Source of the DNA: Eretmocerus hayati
Lineage: Eukaryota > Arthropoda > Insecta > Hymenoptera > Aphelinidae
Length of the DNA stretch: 64,000 nucleotides
NCBI GenBank assembly: GCA_029851415.1
Contig: CM056742.1
Coordinates: 11,883,736 to 11,947,735, forward strand
Reading direction: 5' to 3'
The position numbers and the translations under genes are program-made. The notes beneath the pieces are model-generated. The model was given only the letters and a program-made list of their open reading frames with translations. It made no database searches and had not been told where the DNA came from. Below, one piece after another: positions 44,201 to 53,011 of the stretch (position 1 is its first letter; every line of letters begins with the position of its first letter).

Positions 44201-47200
44201 GCCTGTAATTGAATCTAATGAATGGATCTTTGAATTTTAGGATATGATTCCACCACCTCTGGACGAAGAAACAGTTGGATCTCTCCAAGTGACAACTGTT
44301 CGACCAGGAGTGGCAGTTTCTGGATCTATTCAAATTGCAACTGCAGTAGCTGCTTCTAATATTCCTGTGATTCAAGATGTTGAATCAAAAATACCAATTG
44401 TTCACGGAACTGTAGACTTGCCAGTCGTAATAGACGTACCAGACTTCCTCAAACCAGTAGATACAAAGAAATCTGACTATGTCAGTGTTTACACAGTATT
44501 ACCATTTGAAACGAAACAAAGGTAAGAGTGATAACTAATAAGTGACAATGAATAAAGTCGTGGAAATTTTCTCACAAAAATACCTTCTGCAGAGGTCAGA
44601 TCAAGGCAACAATTTCTCCAACAAGTACAACTGCTACGAGAACTCTTAAACCATCTTCGATCAAGAACGAATCGCAAATGCAGAGCCATCATCAAAGTCA
44701 TCTGACACCTTCTCGAACAATTAAGAAACCTAACCGTGTCACTCATATTCCTGTAGTGCTGGAGCCTAGCACTGACGTCCATGTACCAATATCGAAAACT
44801 GTTCCAACAAAATCTCTAAATTTCGATGATGTTGACGATTCAAAGACTCAGAATGAAGTGACATCGACCACTATGGGTGTACGGATTGGAGATAATGAAG
44901 ATTCTGGGGATTCCAGAAATTTGGATTTGAGCTTCACTCAGACGCGGATCAATAAAAAAACTGATTTGAAGATCAAAGAGTCTGCTTCGAAGATGATGGA
45001 GATCATCGGCACTGTGGTCCATGAGTTCATTCAGAATTCAACCAACGAGAGGGTAGAAATCAAACCACAAGAGGTAATACTTCAACAATCGGTCTTTAAT
45101 CCATTACCTGAAATTGTCCAGCTTACTGTAGAAATAGGATTTTGTATGATCTGTGATAACTTCCGGTAGGAACACCGTCAAACTCCAGAAAATTCTAGCA
45201 AATTTTCTATTTCCCAAATAAATACACGGGCTCGAGGATAACATTTCAGGAAATTCTCATGTTCAAGATAAAGAATATACCAAAGAGTCATTCTTCACTT
45301 CGAGATTAGTAATTGATGTTCCCAATATCAGGAAGCCGTTTTTAATCCTGAAACTGGCTTTTGCTATAAAATTATTACAAGCTTCTTCATCTCTTTTAAG
45401 GTTACTCGCTATGAAACTTTAACGGTCACCCGAACGGAAACATCGGTTTTGGGATCACCTCCAACAACAAGAACAGTAATAAGAACGCATACCCTAACCT
45501 CTACAAGAGTCGAAACTGTGACAGAAACCATTATCCGCCCAACCAGTGTCATTTCCACCATCACATCGACTATTTTGCATTCTGCGACTCATGTTCCTAC
45601 CCAGGATCGTGGGAGTGAAAACGAATCCATACTCGTTGTGATGAGTGATCACAAGACTCCTGGTCCTGGGGCAGAAGAGGTAATGACCAATTTTCAGTCT
45701 AATATATTGGAATAATCTTCTAAGAGTGGTCATGATAGAAATTTTTGTGTTTTAGGTTGAAGCTGAATATGGAGATGAAGATGTATCTCGAGATGAGCAG
45801 GAAACAAGTGGAAATGAAATTCATAGAGTTTTATCTGGTGGAATTCTGGGAGCACCATCAGTTCCCATAAGACCTCCAAAAGTACACTGCATACCAGAAT
45901 GCAAAGCTTCCAAGTCAGAGATTTGTGCTGAAAGCAGTGGCGAGATGCAGTGCATTTGTAGGCCAGGTTTCAGTAGAGATTTCCCTGGAAAGCCTTGTGA
46001 TCGTGAGTTTTTAAACTACAAACACTTTTCTCAAGACCCCCTAGACTCTTCTCATTCAATCATTTAATTTCAACATTTTAGCAACGTATACCTTCACAAT
46101 CGGACTTGGCTTAGACAGAATAGGCCGTGATCGTTTTACATACGATCCGGATAAGAACGACACGAATTTAGCCTTGTTCCGTCGTCACACCGACAAAATC
46201 AAGGATGCACTGTATTATACAGTGATGAGAACTGGTTTCAGAGATGCTTACAGAGGCGTAAAAATTACCAAATTCTCATCAGATCCAGCTAAAGTGTTGT
46301 TCAATTTACAATTGAGCTCAAATACCGACGAAGCAAAACTCAAAGACACTATTCGTAAATATCTCGTTGAAAGCAACTATACTCTGCCTGGAAATGATAT
46401 AATTGCATCAAAGGACTTGGGAATGGTGAGATCCTTTCTCATAATAAACTGACCTTCTTAGGCATCAGTCAGACTGGATAATAATTTAATTGTTGGGTTA
46501 CTGTCTGTAGGTGGAAGTAGAAGATTTTAACGAATGTACCGCAGAAAGTGGTGGTCCTTACCACGACTGTTCACCTCAAGCTGCTTGTATCAATCTCAAG
46601 GGAACGTACCAGTGCTCGTGCAAAGAGGGCTGGGCCGATATTTCTGAAAATACTGCATATCCAGGAAGGGTTTGCTCCCAAGCTGCTTTGGGATGTACGG
46701 CGTGTAATAACAAAGGACACTGTTTGGTTAATACTTATGGACAGGAAGTTTGCGAATGCTTCCCGTGGTACAGTGGCAAGAAGTGTCAGATCAATATGAA
46801 GGGTAATTATTATCAATCGAAGAAGCTCATAACCTTGACGACAACAGTTTTTTCATGAAACTCTTACGAGAACTTATTGAACTTTGAAATTAGAAAAAAT
46901 TTTCAAAATTCCAGCCGTTGAAATTAAATCAGAGAAACTCCTGATTGAAATGAAGAGTTTATTGAATAAATCTGAGACTGTCGATGAAACGAAATTCGTG
47001 ATTTTGCTCGTATTTTCCGAGACAATGGAAATTAATTACATTCATTCAATTGATTCAAACACCATCTGAACAGAGTGGATGCAAGTAGAGTTGGGACTTT
47101 TCCGGAGAAGAGCATGATAGATTCGAGATACTTATGATTTGGAATGAATTTCTCGGACCCGAACCTTACGATCCACGGATCCTGGAATCTGGTCGGATCC

Positions 47201-50200
47201 GGCGTCCGAGAAAATTTGTTCTAAGCCATTTCTCTAATGGAATCCGCTTGCTTCTCAAAAAATCCAGGTGATTCGGACCCGCACAAGTAACAGCGCTGAA
47301 TGCACTTGAATATTTACATTGGTCAAAACTTTCTCTGAAAACCTTCCTTGATGATTCAGATGGAAAACACGCACCCCAAACCACATCAACATTCCTTTCA
47401 TCAGCTAAAATCAACGGAAAAATTTCAATTTCAGTGCTTTTGTTCGCCCTCGTCACAATGGGAATTATTCTATTGGGATTGCTCGCCGTTTGCTTAGGCG
47501 TTGCATGCCTACGTAACCCAAATCGCAGAAGAAGATCAGCTGATCGAAGAGCCATGATCTCTGGTATGGGAGGAGATACGAGTAGCGAGGGAAGCGTTGC
47601 TGAGCTTGCGATTCCTCATCATGTGCCTCACATTCTGCCTCCTCCTCCTCAAATGGTGGCACCTGCACCACCGATTAAGAAAATGCCTAGAAAAGTTGGT
47701 GGTAAAACACGTCGAGCACCCAAGAAGCCGGCACCAGTAGTTGCACCGGGTATGCCCTTCAGTTTATTTGGTTATGACTATTATTATTTAGGATTGAGTC
47801 AACTCAGATCTTTGTGAATCTTGAGCCGTCAAGGTGCCGTCTGTGTAATTAAGCCGGAAAAATATATTCTATAAAATGTATAACCCGTGAAGAATATTGT
47901 AAGAATCTTTTTCTGTGCCCACGCCTATTTTGGGTGTTGAAAGAAATTCTCTTCTTAGTGAGCGAAATAAGGCTTCAGTATTGGTTATTTCTGTACTAGT
48001 GAAGATTTACCACATATGAAACCTAAAAGTTCGGAAGCGTCAGTCTGACTTTTGAAAGACGTGAATGCTTTTGTGGCTTATCAGTAAACTCAATTCATTC
48101 AAATTTGCGAATCACCTCATGCAATTAGTGTATTGCAAAGTGAACCAAGAGTTGAGTAACTGACAGACAATATTCATTTTTTCAGTGCAAATCAGCAGTA
48201 GCTGTCCAGCAAACGAACAGCGAGATCGATCGTTAACAGTGATGATTCCTCGTGCCAAATATCGCTCGGGACCGCAATCGGCGACGCCGCAAAATTTCAA
48301 GACTATGAGCACGTTTGCAGTGGACGAGCATAAGCTCATAGATTATTTGGACGGTGGTGCACATCCGAGCAACCGTAAGCCCAGTTTTGTCAGCGCCTCA
48401 GATTTCAAGGAATCTGAGCACAGGATATCGAAGCAACATCCGAATTTTACACCCACCGGTGCGCTTGTTAGCGCCGGTTTTCAGGTACGATTCATTCTTC
48501 AGTTTCTTGAGCTATCCACCTATTATTTCTTATTTCAACCAAAAAAATGGATGAAGTTTCTTTCTAAATCCACAAAGCATTGAATTTTGTATTCTACATA
48601 TTGCTTTTGGGATCCCTTTAGAATCTTTCAGTAAGATATTTACATCGATTATGTTTGATAAGAAGTAATCGAGTTGAAGAGAAAATTATGGTATCACCGT
48701 GTATTACGCATAAACATATTGTACTGGGACTTTGGTTGAGGAGCAAATAGAAGATACCGTAACGGAATTAATTCATCAAAAATGTTCAGACTCTCTACGG
48801 TCGCGTGAGTTCTACATCCGTAAAATGAAAATTTTAGCAACTCAAAGAATCAGCGTGTCATTCGTGTTCAACACATCCTAGCTTTCTGGGAAAAATGTTT
48901 CGAGTTCCGGAAAATTCGAGAAGATTCGACTTTTCAAATCCTTCATTGATTGTTGATCTCGAGTGGAATGGAATTTCTCTACTCCCCATTGGTTCAAACT
49001 CCTGTTCAAAGTATCGGCAAGAAATGGAATCTCGAATTTATCCAGAAAATTCTTCTACTCATCCATATTTCCATAAACACATTCCCGCGCATCAGGGAAT
49101 TTTTCATGGCATCTTATGAATTATTAATTGAATTAATTTAATCTACTGATTCAAATGCAAATATTACTGCCAAATCTAAGATCTACACCTTCAAATGTTG
49201 TAGATCACATATTTATCTCTTGAGATTAAATATTCATCTGTTAAAATTAAATATTTATCTGCAGAAAATTACACATTTACCTAGAGAAATAATTTTAACA
49301 GATTCAATTTGTGAATTTTTACAGTTTTAGATTTACAGTGTACTCATATTAACTCAGTATTTACTGTTTAGATACAAAAAAACTTGGATGAAAATTATCA
49401 CCGCTCTTTGCTTTGAAAATTTTGACTTTAGTGCTAGTGCAGATTTGAAATATTCATTATGCTTGCATGAGCGGTACAGCACATCTCGTACTTGCTTGGT
49501 TTTTTGAAAATTATCCAAACAATTAAACCTGCGCTCACTTTGGACCTCACTCTCCAGCCTCGGAAAAATTGTCTTAAGTGAATCAATAGCTTGTTGCAAA
49601 ATGACGAGAAATGTCGAAAATGTTATAGGTTTTTTTCATTTCTCTCTAAAATCAAGAAGACAGAGACTTCATCGCTGTCGAAATATATTTCTGGATTCAA
49701 ATTTTTGCGAATATATCTAGAATTTTACCGCACGTCAATCGAAATTTATCAGAAGTATCGAATTACGGGCATGTGTTCACGTATATGGACACTTTTAGTG
49801 AGCGGGACAACATCGTGCCAACAAATTGTTATGGCAAGGAGCTGAATCAGCTTTGTAAAGCCCTATCAATTATCGGGCATGCACAATCGAGGATGTACAA
49901 ATTAATCGTGAACAAAACTCCCGATACCATTCAAACCTGTCATATCCGAAATATCTTTAGACAAGGGGAATCATCTTTTCTCAACTAATTTTTATTTCTT
50001 CAATTTTCAGGTTTCGGCTACAGTAACGAGGCCAATGGACGCGGAATCAACATTAGCCCGATCCTGTGGCGAAACGACAGTCGAACCATCGACAAAAATC
50101 ATAAGGTCCGGTAGTAGGGCTGACTTTGGCGTGATGGAGCTGGACTCCACTTTAGCCCGATCTTGTGCCGAAGCAACAATTCATGCTTCAACGAAGCAAC

Positions 50201-52011
50201 AACTTTTACGATTAGAGCTTGCAGACGCAGGTTCGACTTTAGCTCGCTCCTGTGGCGAGACTACCATCCAGCCACCTACGAAGGTAATGGGAGGTGAGCA
50301 CAGGCGAAACGGAGCCGCATCCGATTGCCAAGCGAGAGACAGTGCCAGCGAGGGTCATACCATGGCTGAAAGGGATTTGGGTAGTACTCTGAGGCTCCCT
50401 GCCCAACATGCTAGCCTTTATAACCAGGATAGGGTATGTAATGAATAACCCTTCTATTCGATTTCATTATTTCTTTTTCGATACACCGTGCGTAAAAGTG
50501 CACTATGCGCACAGTTTGTCGACTTTTACCCACAGTTTATCGAAAAGTATAGTCAGATACACGGGCGTAATAGTATATTTATGATACAAGGGCGCAAACG
50601 ATGGTTTTCGCACTTCGAGTGACTTTTTTAGGCCCGAGCTGCAGGCGAGGGTCTCCATAGTCACGAGAAAGCGAAAACCGTTACGCCCGAGTATCATACT
50701 ATGTTTTTTGATCTTCTGTGAGCAAATGAAAAGCGACAAACAGTGTGCAAATGAATCATTTGCGCACAGACGATCAAAAAACCTATTATTCGCATCCTCG
50801 TGATGATTCCGACCCTCGCCTGCGGCTCGGGCCGGAAACCCATCACATGGACGTGAATAAAACATTTTACGCCCTTGTATCTAAATGTAATATTTCAATA
50901 CACTGTGCGTAAAAGTGTTTAAAACGTGCGTAAAACGTTTTACACCCTTGTATCGAGATGTACTATTTCCGCACCGATTTTCCACTTTCTCGCACAGTTT
51001 GTCGAAAAACACAGTTCGATACACGGATGGTAAAATCCATTTTCGATCGACTGTGCGTAAAGCACTGCTTTACGCACGGTAGTTTATGTTCATTTTACGC
51101 CCAGTCGATCGAAAAACGTATTTCGATACTCGGGCGTGAAGTTTTTATGCTTTACTCGTGCTAATTTCAAAACAATCACTCGAAAAGCAAAACCAAACTT
51201 CCCACCCGAATCGAAAAATACTATTTTCGAATCCTAGTATTAGTTCCGACCTTCGCCTACGGTTCAGGCCTGAGACCCATCAGTCGGATGCGGAAAAAAG
51301 TTTTTCCACCCTTGTATCGAAATGTACTAATTTTTATTATTTCAACCTGGGAATTCTGCGTTTACATTCGATTCATGGTTCTTGTGATGAAAATATATAT
51401 CTGTTCTTCGGGAACTGGAGGACATGTCCTAGTGCCCAAGATAGGCTAACGCAATCAGTACAAAAATCTATTCTCCCGTGTATCGAACTATAATTTTTGA
51501 TAAATTACTGTAAGTGAAAGTTGATTAATTGTGCCCCAAGTGACCTTTCATGTCCATAGACTATCGAAAAATAAAACCAAGGGCAGGATTATTACGAGAA
51601 GAATCGAAAAACTGCAATTCATCTTTTGTGTGTGAATGTGATCCATCACGGAGTGAGAATGAGACATTGACAATTACCAGTTATATGTGTGATTTTACTA
51701 AATATCGATTTTTGATAATTATGAATCTCCCGTCGTATCTCATTGACTAGAATATTTATCCGTAAAAAATTTGCCCACAATCAGTAAGTGTACAAATTGT
51801 AGAATGCCCAGCAAGGCATTTAATTTGAAGGTCTACTCATATCTCTGAAATTATGATTTACTATCCAATTTGTAAAAGTTGTATCCGATATTTTTCATCT
51901 CCAATTCATCAATCCAAACATGAAGAAATGAATGACCAAAATAATTCACTGAGTTTTAAAAATTTTCAGACGACAAGCACCGACAGAGAATCAAATTTTG
52001 ACTCTCTGTGA
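26149..52011 (+). CDS. Giant transmembrane mucin-like protein, 21 coding exons, 5' end missing
   Basis: The exons join as 26149-26202, 27506-34407, 34955-36719, 38772-39055, 39136-39483, 39561-39884, 39980-40330, 40449-40734, 40977-41878, 41951-42667, 42746-44149, 44241-44521, 44593-45073, 45401-45679, 45756-46002, 46082-46425, 46511-46802, 47435-47749, 48186-48484, 50011-50433 and 51970-52011. Every junction has GT/AG ends and matching phase, and the sum closes on TGA in frame, giving about 5,446 residues. Most of the protein is Thr/Ser/Pro-rich with two short repeat families. It ends EGF, SEA-like, EGF, EGF, membrane span and tail, the order known in vertebrate MUC3/12/17-type mucins. The Thr-rich repeats resemble those of large uncharacterised arthropod proteins annotated with DUF4758; that is memory, not a search. 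Inferred role: heavily O-glycosylated apical surface or matrix protein. The signal-peptide exon is not found and must lie upstream of 26149, ending in phase 1. Exon 47435's 3' end and the start of 45401 have alternatives. Confidence 0.88.
26203..27505 (+). other. 1.3-kb intron of the mucin gene
   Basis: GTAAGT donor and CTTGAATAG acceptor. It includes an (ATA)n microsatellite at about 26922-26945. No exon seen. Confidence 0.7.
27506..34407 (+). CDS. Mucin gene, giant exon with both repeat families
   Basis: A 6.9-kb exon encoding about 2,300 residues. Type-1 repeats (core G-T-x(3-4)-G-x-Y-A, then S-T-S) lie near 27601-27700, 28535-28635, 30876-30975, 31066-31158 and 31249-31341. Type-2 repeats (core T-T-[FY]-T-Y-[FLW]-T-T, then an S-R-x-E-T-V-T-N-V-V-like strand) lie near 28914-29010, 29176-29283, 29611-29720, 30163-30270, 30316-30410 and 30625-30718. 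An Asp/Glu stretch near 31460-31530 is followed by a basic Ser/Arg/Thr domain to about 33200 with a furin-like RRVRRQ (around 32629-32652). Two Leu/Gln-rich hydrophobic stretches follow (33600-33660 and 33885-33990). The exon ends at a GTGAGT donor in phase 0; the frame otherwise reads on to a TAA at 34441, a possible short isoform. Known for such Thr/Ser/Pro tracts: dense O-glycosylation. Confidence 0.9.
34955..36719 (+). CDS. Mucin gene, exon 3 in window
   Basis: The acceptor is TTGATAG and the exon starts in phase 0, continuing the frame of 34407; a GTGAGT donor ends it in phase 1. The first third is Lys/Asp/Tyr-rich, including a Tyr-containing QYPGYEP stretch. Next comes an Arg/Val-rich part with repeated T-R-R-R and R-V-R-V-P. 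The rest is acidic and Ser/Thr-rich. A type-2-like strand pair (RTYTYVVTKLNGAETEV) sits near 36556-36606, just before a TTTLTLTLPV Thr run. Confidence 0.88.
36720..38771 (+). other. 2-kb intron of the mucin gene
   Basis: Bounded by GTGAGT and CTAATAG with matching phase. No internal exon with the right phase, repeat or conserved reading frame was seen. Short open frames inside read as chance. Confidence 0.7.
38772..39055 (+). CDS. Mucin gene, exon 4 in window
   Basis: After a 2-kb intron, the CTAATAG acceptor gives two bases that complete a GAA codon with the G left at 36719. The exon reads through a Gly/Glu-rich patch and ends in the first half of a type-2 repeat (TTFTYLSTITRDG). It stops at CAG/GTAAGT in phase 0, so the repeat continues across the intron into the next exon. 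Confidence 0.85.
39136..39483 (+). CDS. Mucin gene, exon 5 in window
   Basis: A 116-codon exon, phase 0 at both ends, between an ATTAG acceptor and a CAG/GTGAAT donor. It finishes the repeat begun in the previous exon (VIANTATE) and carries one diverged copy (TTYTYLTLNTD, then KVIANTVT) and half of another (TNTYYSTRMLEK). The reading frame is open throughout with no suitable start codon, so it is visible only by splicing logic and repeat homology. Confidence 0.82.
39561..39884 (+). CDS. Mucin gene, exon 6 in window
   Basis: A phase 0-0 exon of 108 codons (ATTTTCAG acceptor, CAG/GTATTT donor). It opens with a short Ser run and carries one type-2 repeat (YYITYTYYNTYLEKD). Its last residues are the T-T-F-T-Y-F-T-T core of the next repeat, which is split by the intron. 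Confidence 0.85.
39980..40330 (+). CDS. Mucin gene, exon 7 in window
   Basis: A 117-codon phase 0-0 exon (AATAG acceptor, GAG/GTACGT donor). It begins with the second half of the type-2 repeat (SSRTQVVENVITESI) and then becomes Ala/Ser/Thr/Asp-rich linker. It is the fourth consecutive exon whose ends cut a repeat in half, pointing to exon-by-exon expansion of the repeat block. Confidence 0.85.
40449..40734 (+). CDS. Mucin gene, exon 8 in window
   Basis: Starts in phase 0 after ATTGCAG and ends in phase 1 at G/GTGAGA. After a Pro/Glu-rich start it encodes an unusually hydrophobic stretch for this protein (LGSLGINSLSALG followed by PVITAMAGLL, about 40518-40590), then a Thr-rich segment. The hydrophobic stretch lacks the long uninterrupted apolar core of a membrane span and reads more like an amphipathic helix. 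Confidence 0.82.
40977..41878 (+). CDS. Mucin gene, exon 9 in window
   Basis: Two bases after CCACAG complete a GCT codon with 40734. The exon encodes about 300 residues rich in Pro, His, Gln and Glu (for example KPPPVPVPNIPVHPVLEV) and has none of the Thr repeats. It ends AAG/GTATGC in phase 0; if unspliced the frame closes within 7 codons, supporting use of the donor. Confidence 0.85.
41951..44149 (+). CDS. Mucin gene, exons 10-11: Pro/His/Gln-rich region
   Basis: The frame is open from the TTGTTTCAG acceptor to the GAG/GTATAT donor, phase 0 at both ends. It is Pro/His/Asn/Gln-rich, with proline clusters at about 42440-42540 (KPRPPTRPP and GRPGPPP) and 44058-44080 (seven prolines). A 78-nt piece at 42668-42745 has GTAATT...TTGATCAG ends, is T-rich, is a multiple of three and lacks stops. 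I read it as a short intron, giving exons 41951-42667 and 42746-44149, but it could be retained. Confidence 0.85.
44241..44521 (+). CDS. Mucin gene, exon 12 in window
   Basis: The acceptor is GAATTTTAG and the exon starts in phase 0. It ends with two bases of an AGA codon at AG/GTAAGA. It encodes Pro-rich then Val/Thr/Ala-rich sequence with short beta-like runs (VHGTVDLPVVIDVPDF). If the donor is not used a TAA follows at once, so splicing is required. Confidence 0.83.
44593..45073 (+). CDS. Mucin gene, exon 13 in window
   Basis: The TTCTGCAG acceptor leaves one base to complete an Arg codon. The exon is Ser/Thr/Lys-rich, then Asp-rich, with a probable helix at the end (KESASKMMEIIGTVVHEFI, about 44977-45033). 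It closes at GAG/GTAATA in phase 0. Confidence 0.82.
45401..45679 (+). CDS. Mucin gene, exon 14 in window (Thr/Val strand repeat)
   Basis: A 93-codon phase 0-0 exon after CTCTTTTAAG. It encodes alternating Thr/Val/Arg strands (YETLTVTRTETSV, RVETVTETIIRPTSV) close to the second half of the type-2 repeats. An alternative acceptor, ATATCAG at 45329-45331, would add 23 in-frame codons (starting EAVFNPETGF); the 45401 start is preferred because the added segment is hydrophobic and unlike the flanks. Confidence 0.8.
45756..46002 (+). CDS. Mucin gene, exon 15: first EGF-like domain
   Basis: Starts in phase 0 after TGTTTTAG and ends with one base at C/GTGAGT. After an acidic linker, six cysteines in EGF order (spacing 3, 7, 8, 1, 12) run from HCIPEC to GKPC at about 45886-45999, with the C-x-C-x2-G-F signature of an EGF C-terminal loop. 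Confidence 0.82.
46082..46425 (+). CDS. Mucin gene, exon 16: SEA-like domain
   Basis: Two bases after CATTTTAG finish the Pro codon. The roughly 114 residues have the SEA pattern: a beta strand (YTFTIGLGL), the helix-forming DKIKDALYYTVM, then strands VKITKFSS and KVLFNLQL, then another helix (LKDTIRKYLV). The G-S-V-V-V-like autoproteolysis site of cleaved mucin SEA domains is absent (D-P-A-K-V-L-F there), so self-cleavage is not predicted. It lies between EGF domains, as in membrane mucins. Confidence 0.72.
46511..46802 (+). CDS. Mucin gene, exon 17: calcium-binding-type EGF plus EGF
   Basis: A phase 0 start after GTCTGTAG; it ends with one G at G/GTAATT. EGF2 begins D-F-N-E-C and contains C-I-N-L-K-G-T-Y-Q-C, matching both the calcium-binding consensus and the Asn beta-hydroxylation consensus (C-x-N-x4-Y-x-C). 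EGF3 follows directly with six cysteines (spacing 2, 5, 9, 1, 8), ending GKKCQ. Only two residues separate it from the exon end before the membrane span. Confidence 0.88.
47435..47749 (+). CDS. Mucin gene, exon 18: membrane span and proximal tail
   Basis: Phase 1 start after AATTTCAG. A span of about 26 apolar residues (LLFALVTMGIILLGLLAVCL and on) is followed by RNPNRRRR, a stop-transfer signal placing the rest inside the cell. The tail then has an SSEGSVAEL acidic Ser motif and a PPPP run. Two phase-1 donors could link to exon 48186: CCGG/GTATGC at 47750 (preferred) and G/GTAAAA at 47702. Read through, the frame ends at 47817 after a Tyr-rich FGYDYYYLGL, a possible alternative C-terminus. 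Confidence 0.82.
48186..48484 (+). CDS. Mucin gene, exon 19: cytoplasmic tail
   Basis: Phase 1 start after TTTTTCAG, phase 0 end at CAG/GTACGA. It encodes about 100 polar residues with Arg/Ser patches (NEQRDRSLTVMIPRAKY), ASDFKESEHR and a terminal GALVSAGFQ. It lies downstream of the membrane span, so it is intracellular. No enzymatic domain is visible. Confidence 0.78.
48485..50010 (+). other. 1.5-kb intron of the mucin gene
   Basis: Bounded by GTACGA and ATTTTCAG. The last 230 bp or so are the upstream part of an inverted duplication shared with 63480-63740. No coding exon is seen inside. Confidence 0.65.
50011..50433 (+). CDS. Mucin gene, exon 20: tail with three STLARSC repeats
   Basis: Phase 0 after CAATTTTCAG. 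It contains three imperfect repeats of S-T-L-A-R-S-C-[GA]-E-[TA]-T with a following P/S-T-K (about 50047-50097, 50143-50196 and 50233-50283), then a fourth partial version (LGSTLRLPAQHASLY). The end GAT-AGG/GTATGT is a strong phase 0 donor; if skipped, a stop follows after four codons (50446-50448). The repeated Cys/Thr/Glu motif looks like a multivalent intracellular docking or modification site, but no known motif is matched. Confidence 0.8.
50473..51320. repeat. Hairpin-module repeat array inside the last mucin intron
   Basis: Several copies, in both orientations, of the two self-complementary modules described for 59244-63070. They are marked by GTGCGTAAAAGTG, CGTGATGATTCCGACCCTCG and CGTTTTACGCCC-type words. 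A variant copy at 50570-50700 is the reverse complement of 62610-62740. Confidence 0.8.
51970..52011 (+). CDS. Mucin gene, last micro-exon
   Basis: A TTTTAAAAATTTTCAG acceptor is followed by 13 codons and TGA in the phase required by exon 50011-50433. The encoded end is TTSTDRESNFDSL. The closing D-S-L fits the class III PDZ-ligand pattern (acidic residue at -2, apolar at 0), though that is weak evidence. The short length leaves a real chance that this is coincidence. Confidence 0.6.
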   Translation, partial: TTSTDRESNFDSL

Positions 52012-52755
52012 GTTGCCCAATCAGCTTTAGCATCACAACGCTAAAATATCCTGCAGATTTCCGGCTGGGTAAAGAAAAAAACATGCTGCGTCCACGTTGC
52101 CATCTACCTGCAAAAACTACGAAGAGTACTATGATCATCAGGTCAAAATTGCAGCAACGTCAAATTAAGAAATCAAGCCTGATTTTTGCATCACTCAACG
52201 TGCCAAAATGTAGTCAATGAGGAAAAGCTAACCAAGAAATTTTCTTCTGTTATATTTTCATCAAATGTGTACCTATTAGATTTCTCTAGTATGAGAAAGA
52301 ATTATCACACACTCAGAGAATTGAGAGTTGATCAGTTATCAAAATTCGACAGTCAGATTAAAATAAGTATCCCGGTGGGCCAATGAGCCATCGTCAGTTA
52401 TGTATTATTAATATGCGATTATCTCAAAAGATTATAGATTTTATCAGCACTATTTTACTTAACGAACTTCTATATTTAATGCCTTACATAATTTTACGTG
52501 ATTTGTTGTTGTTGTTTGTTTGTTTAGTAATTCTAATTTCTATCGAGTCAAGTACCATATTGACTGGCTCTCTTGAGAATTTTACACATTAACATTGCAG
52601 TCATTTTGAATTTTGTGAAATTCGTATGAGGTTATCGAAAAAAGCACAATGATCCCCTTGATAGTGATAATTTGAGATTAGAATATACCTGAGAATATCA
52701 GAGATGAAATTGTGCAATGTCGTGAATGTTGACATGTATTAGGAGAGTACCGTGA

Positions 52756-52761
52756 AATAAA
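52756..52761 (+). promoter_or_regulatory. Candidate polyadenylation signal, proximal
   Basis: Canonical AATAAA about 745 nt after the predicted stop codon, within otherwise featureless AT-rich sequence. Confidence 0.4.
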
Positions 52762-53005
52762 ATGCAATGTCGTAATGTATTCAAAGTTATGTACATGCAA
52801 TAGATAAATCATATTGATTACAATAAGAAGAGCATGTTAACCCGAGGACTGGTGTTATTAACAAGAGATTACCACATATATGATGAATTCAAGGAAAGTT
52901 CATCTACCTGTTCTTGTAACAGTTGATATTTTTAGTAACACTGCCTATAATTAAGATAGGACTCTTGAAATTTTTTTTACGGGGAGACCGTTTACATTCT
53001 ATCGT

Positions 53006-53011
53006 AATAAA
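53006..53011 (+). promoter_or_regulatory. Candidate polyadenylation signal, distal
   Basis: Canonical AATAAA about 1 kb after the predicted stop codon, followed by T-rich sequence. The likelier main signal if the 3' UTR reaches about 53.1 kb. Confidence 0.4.
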
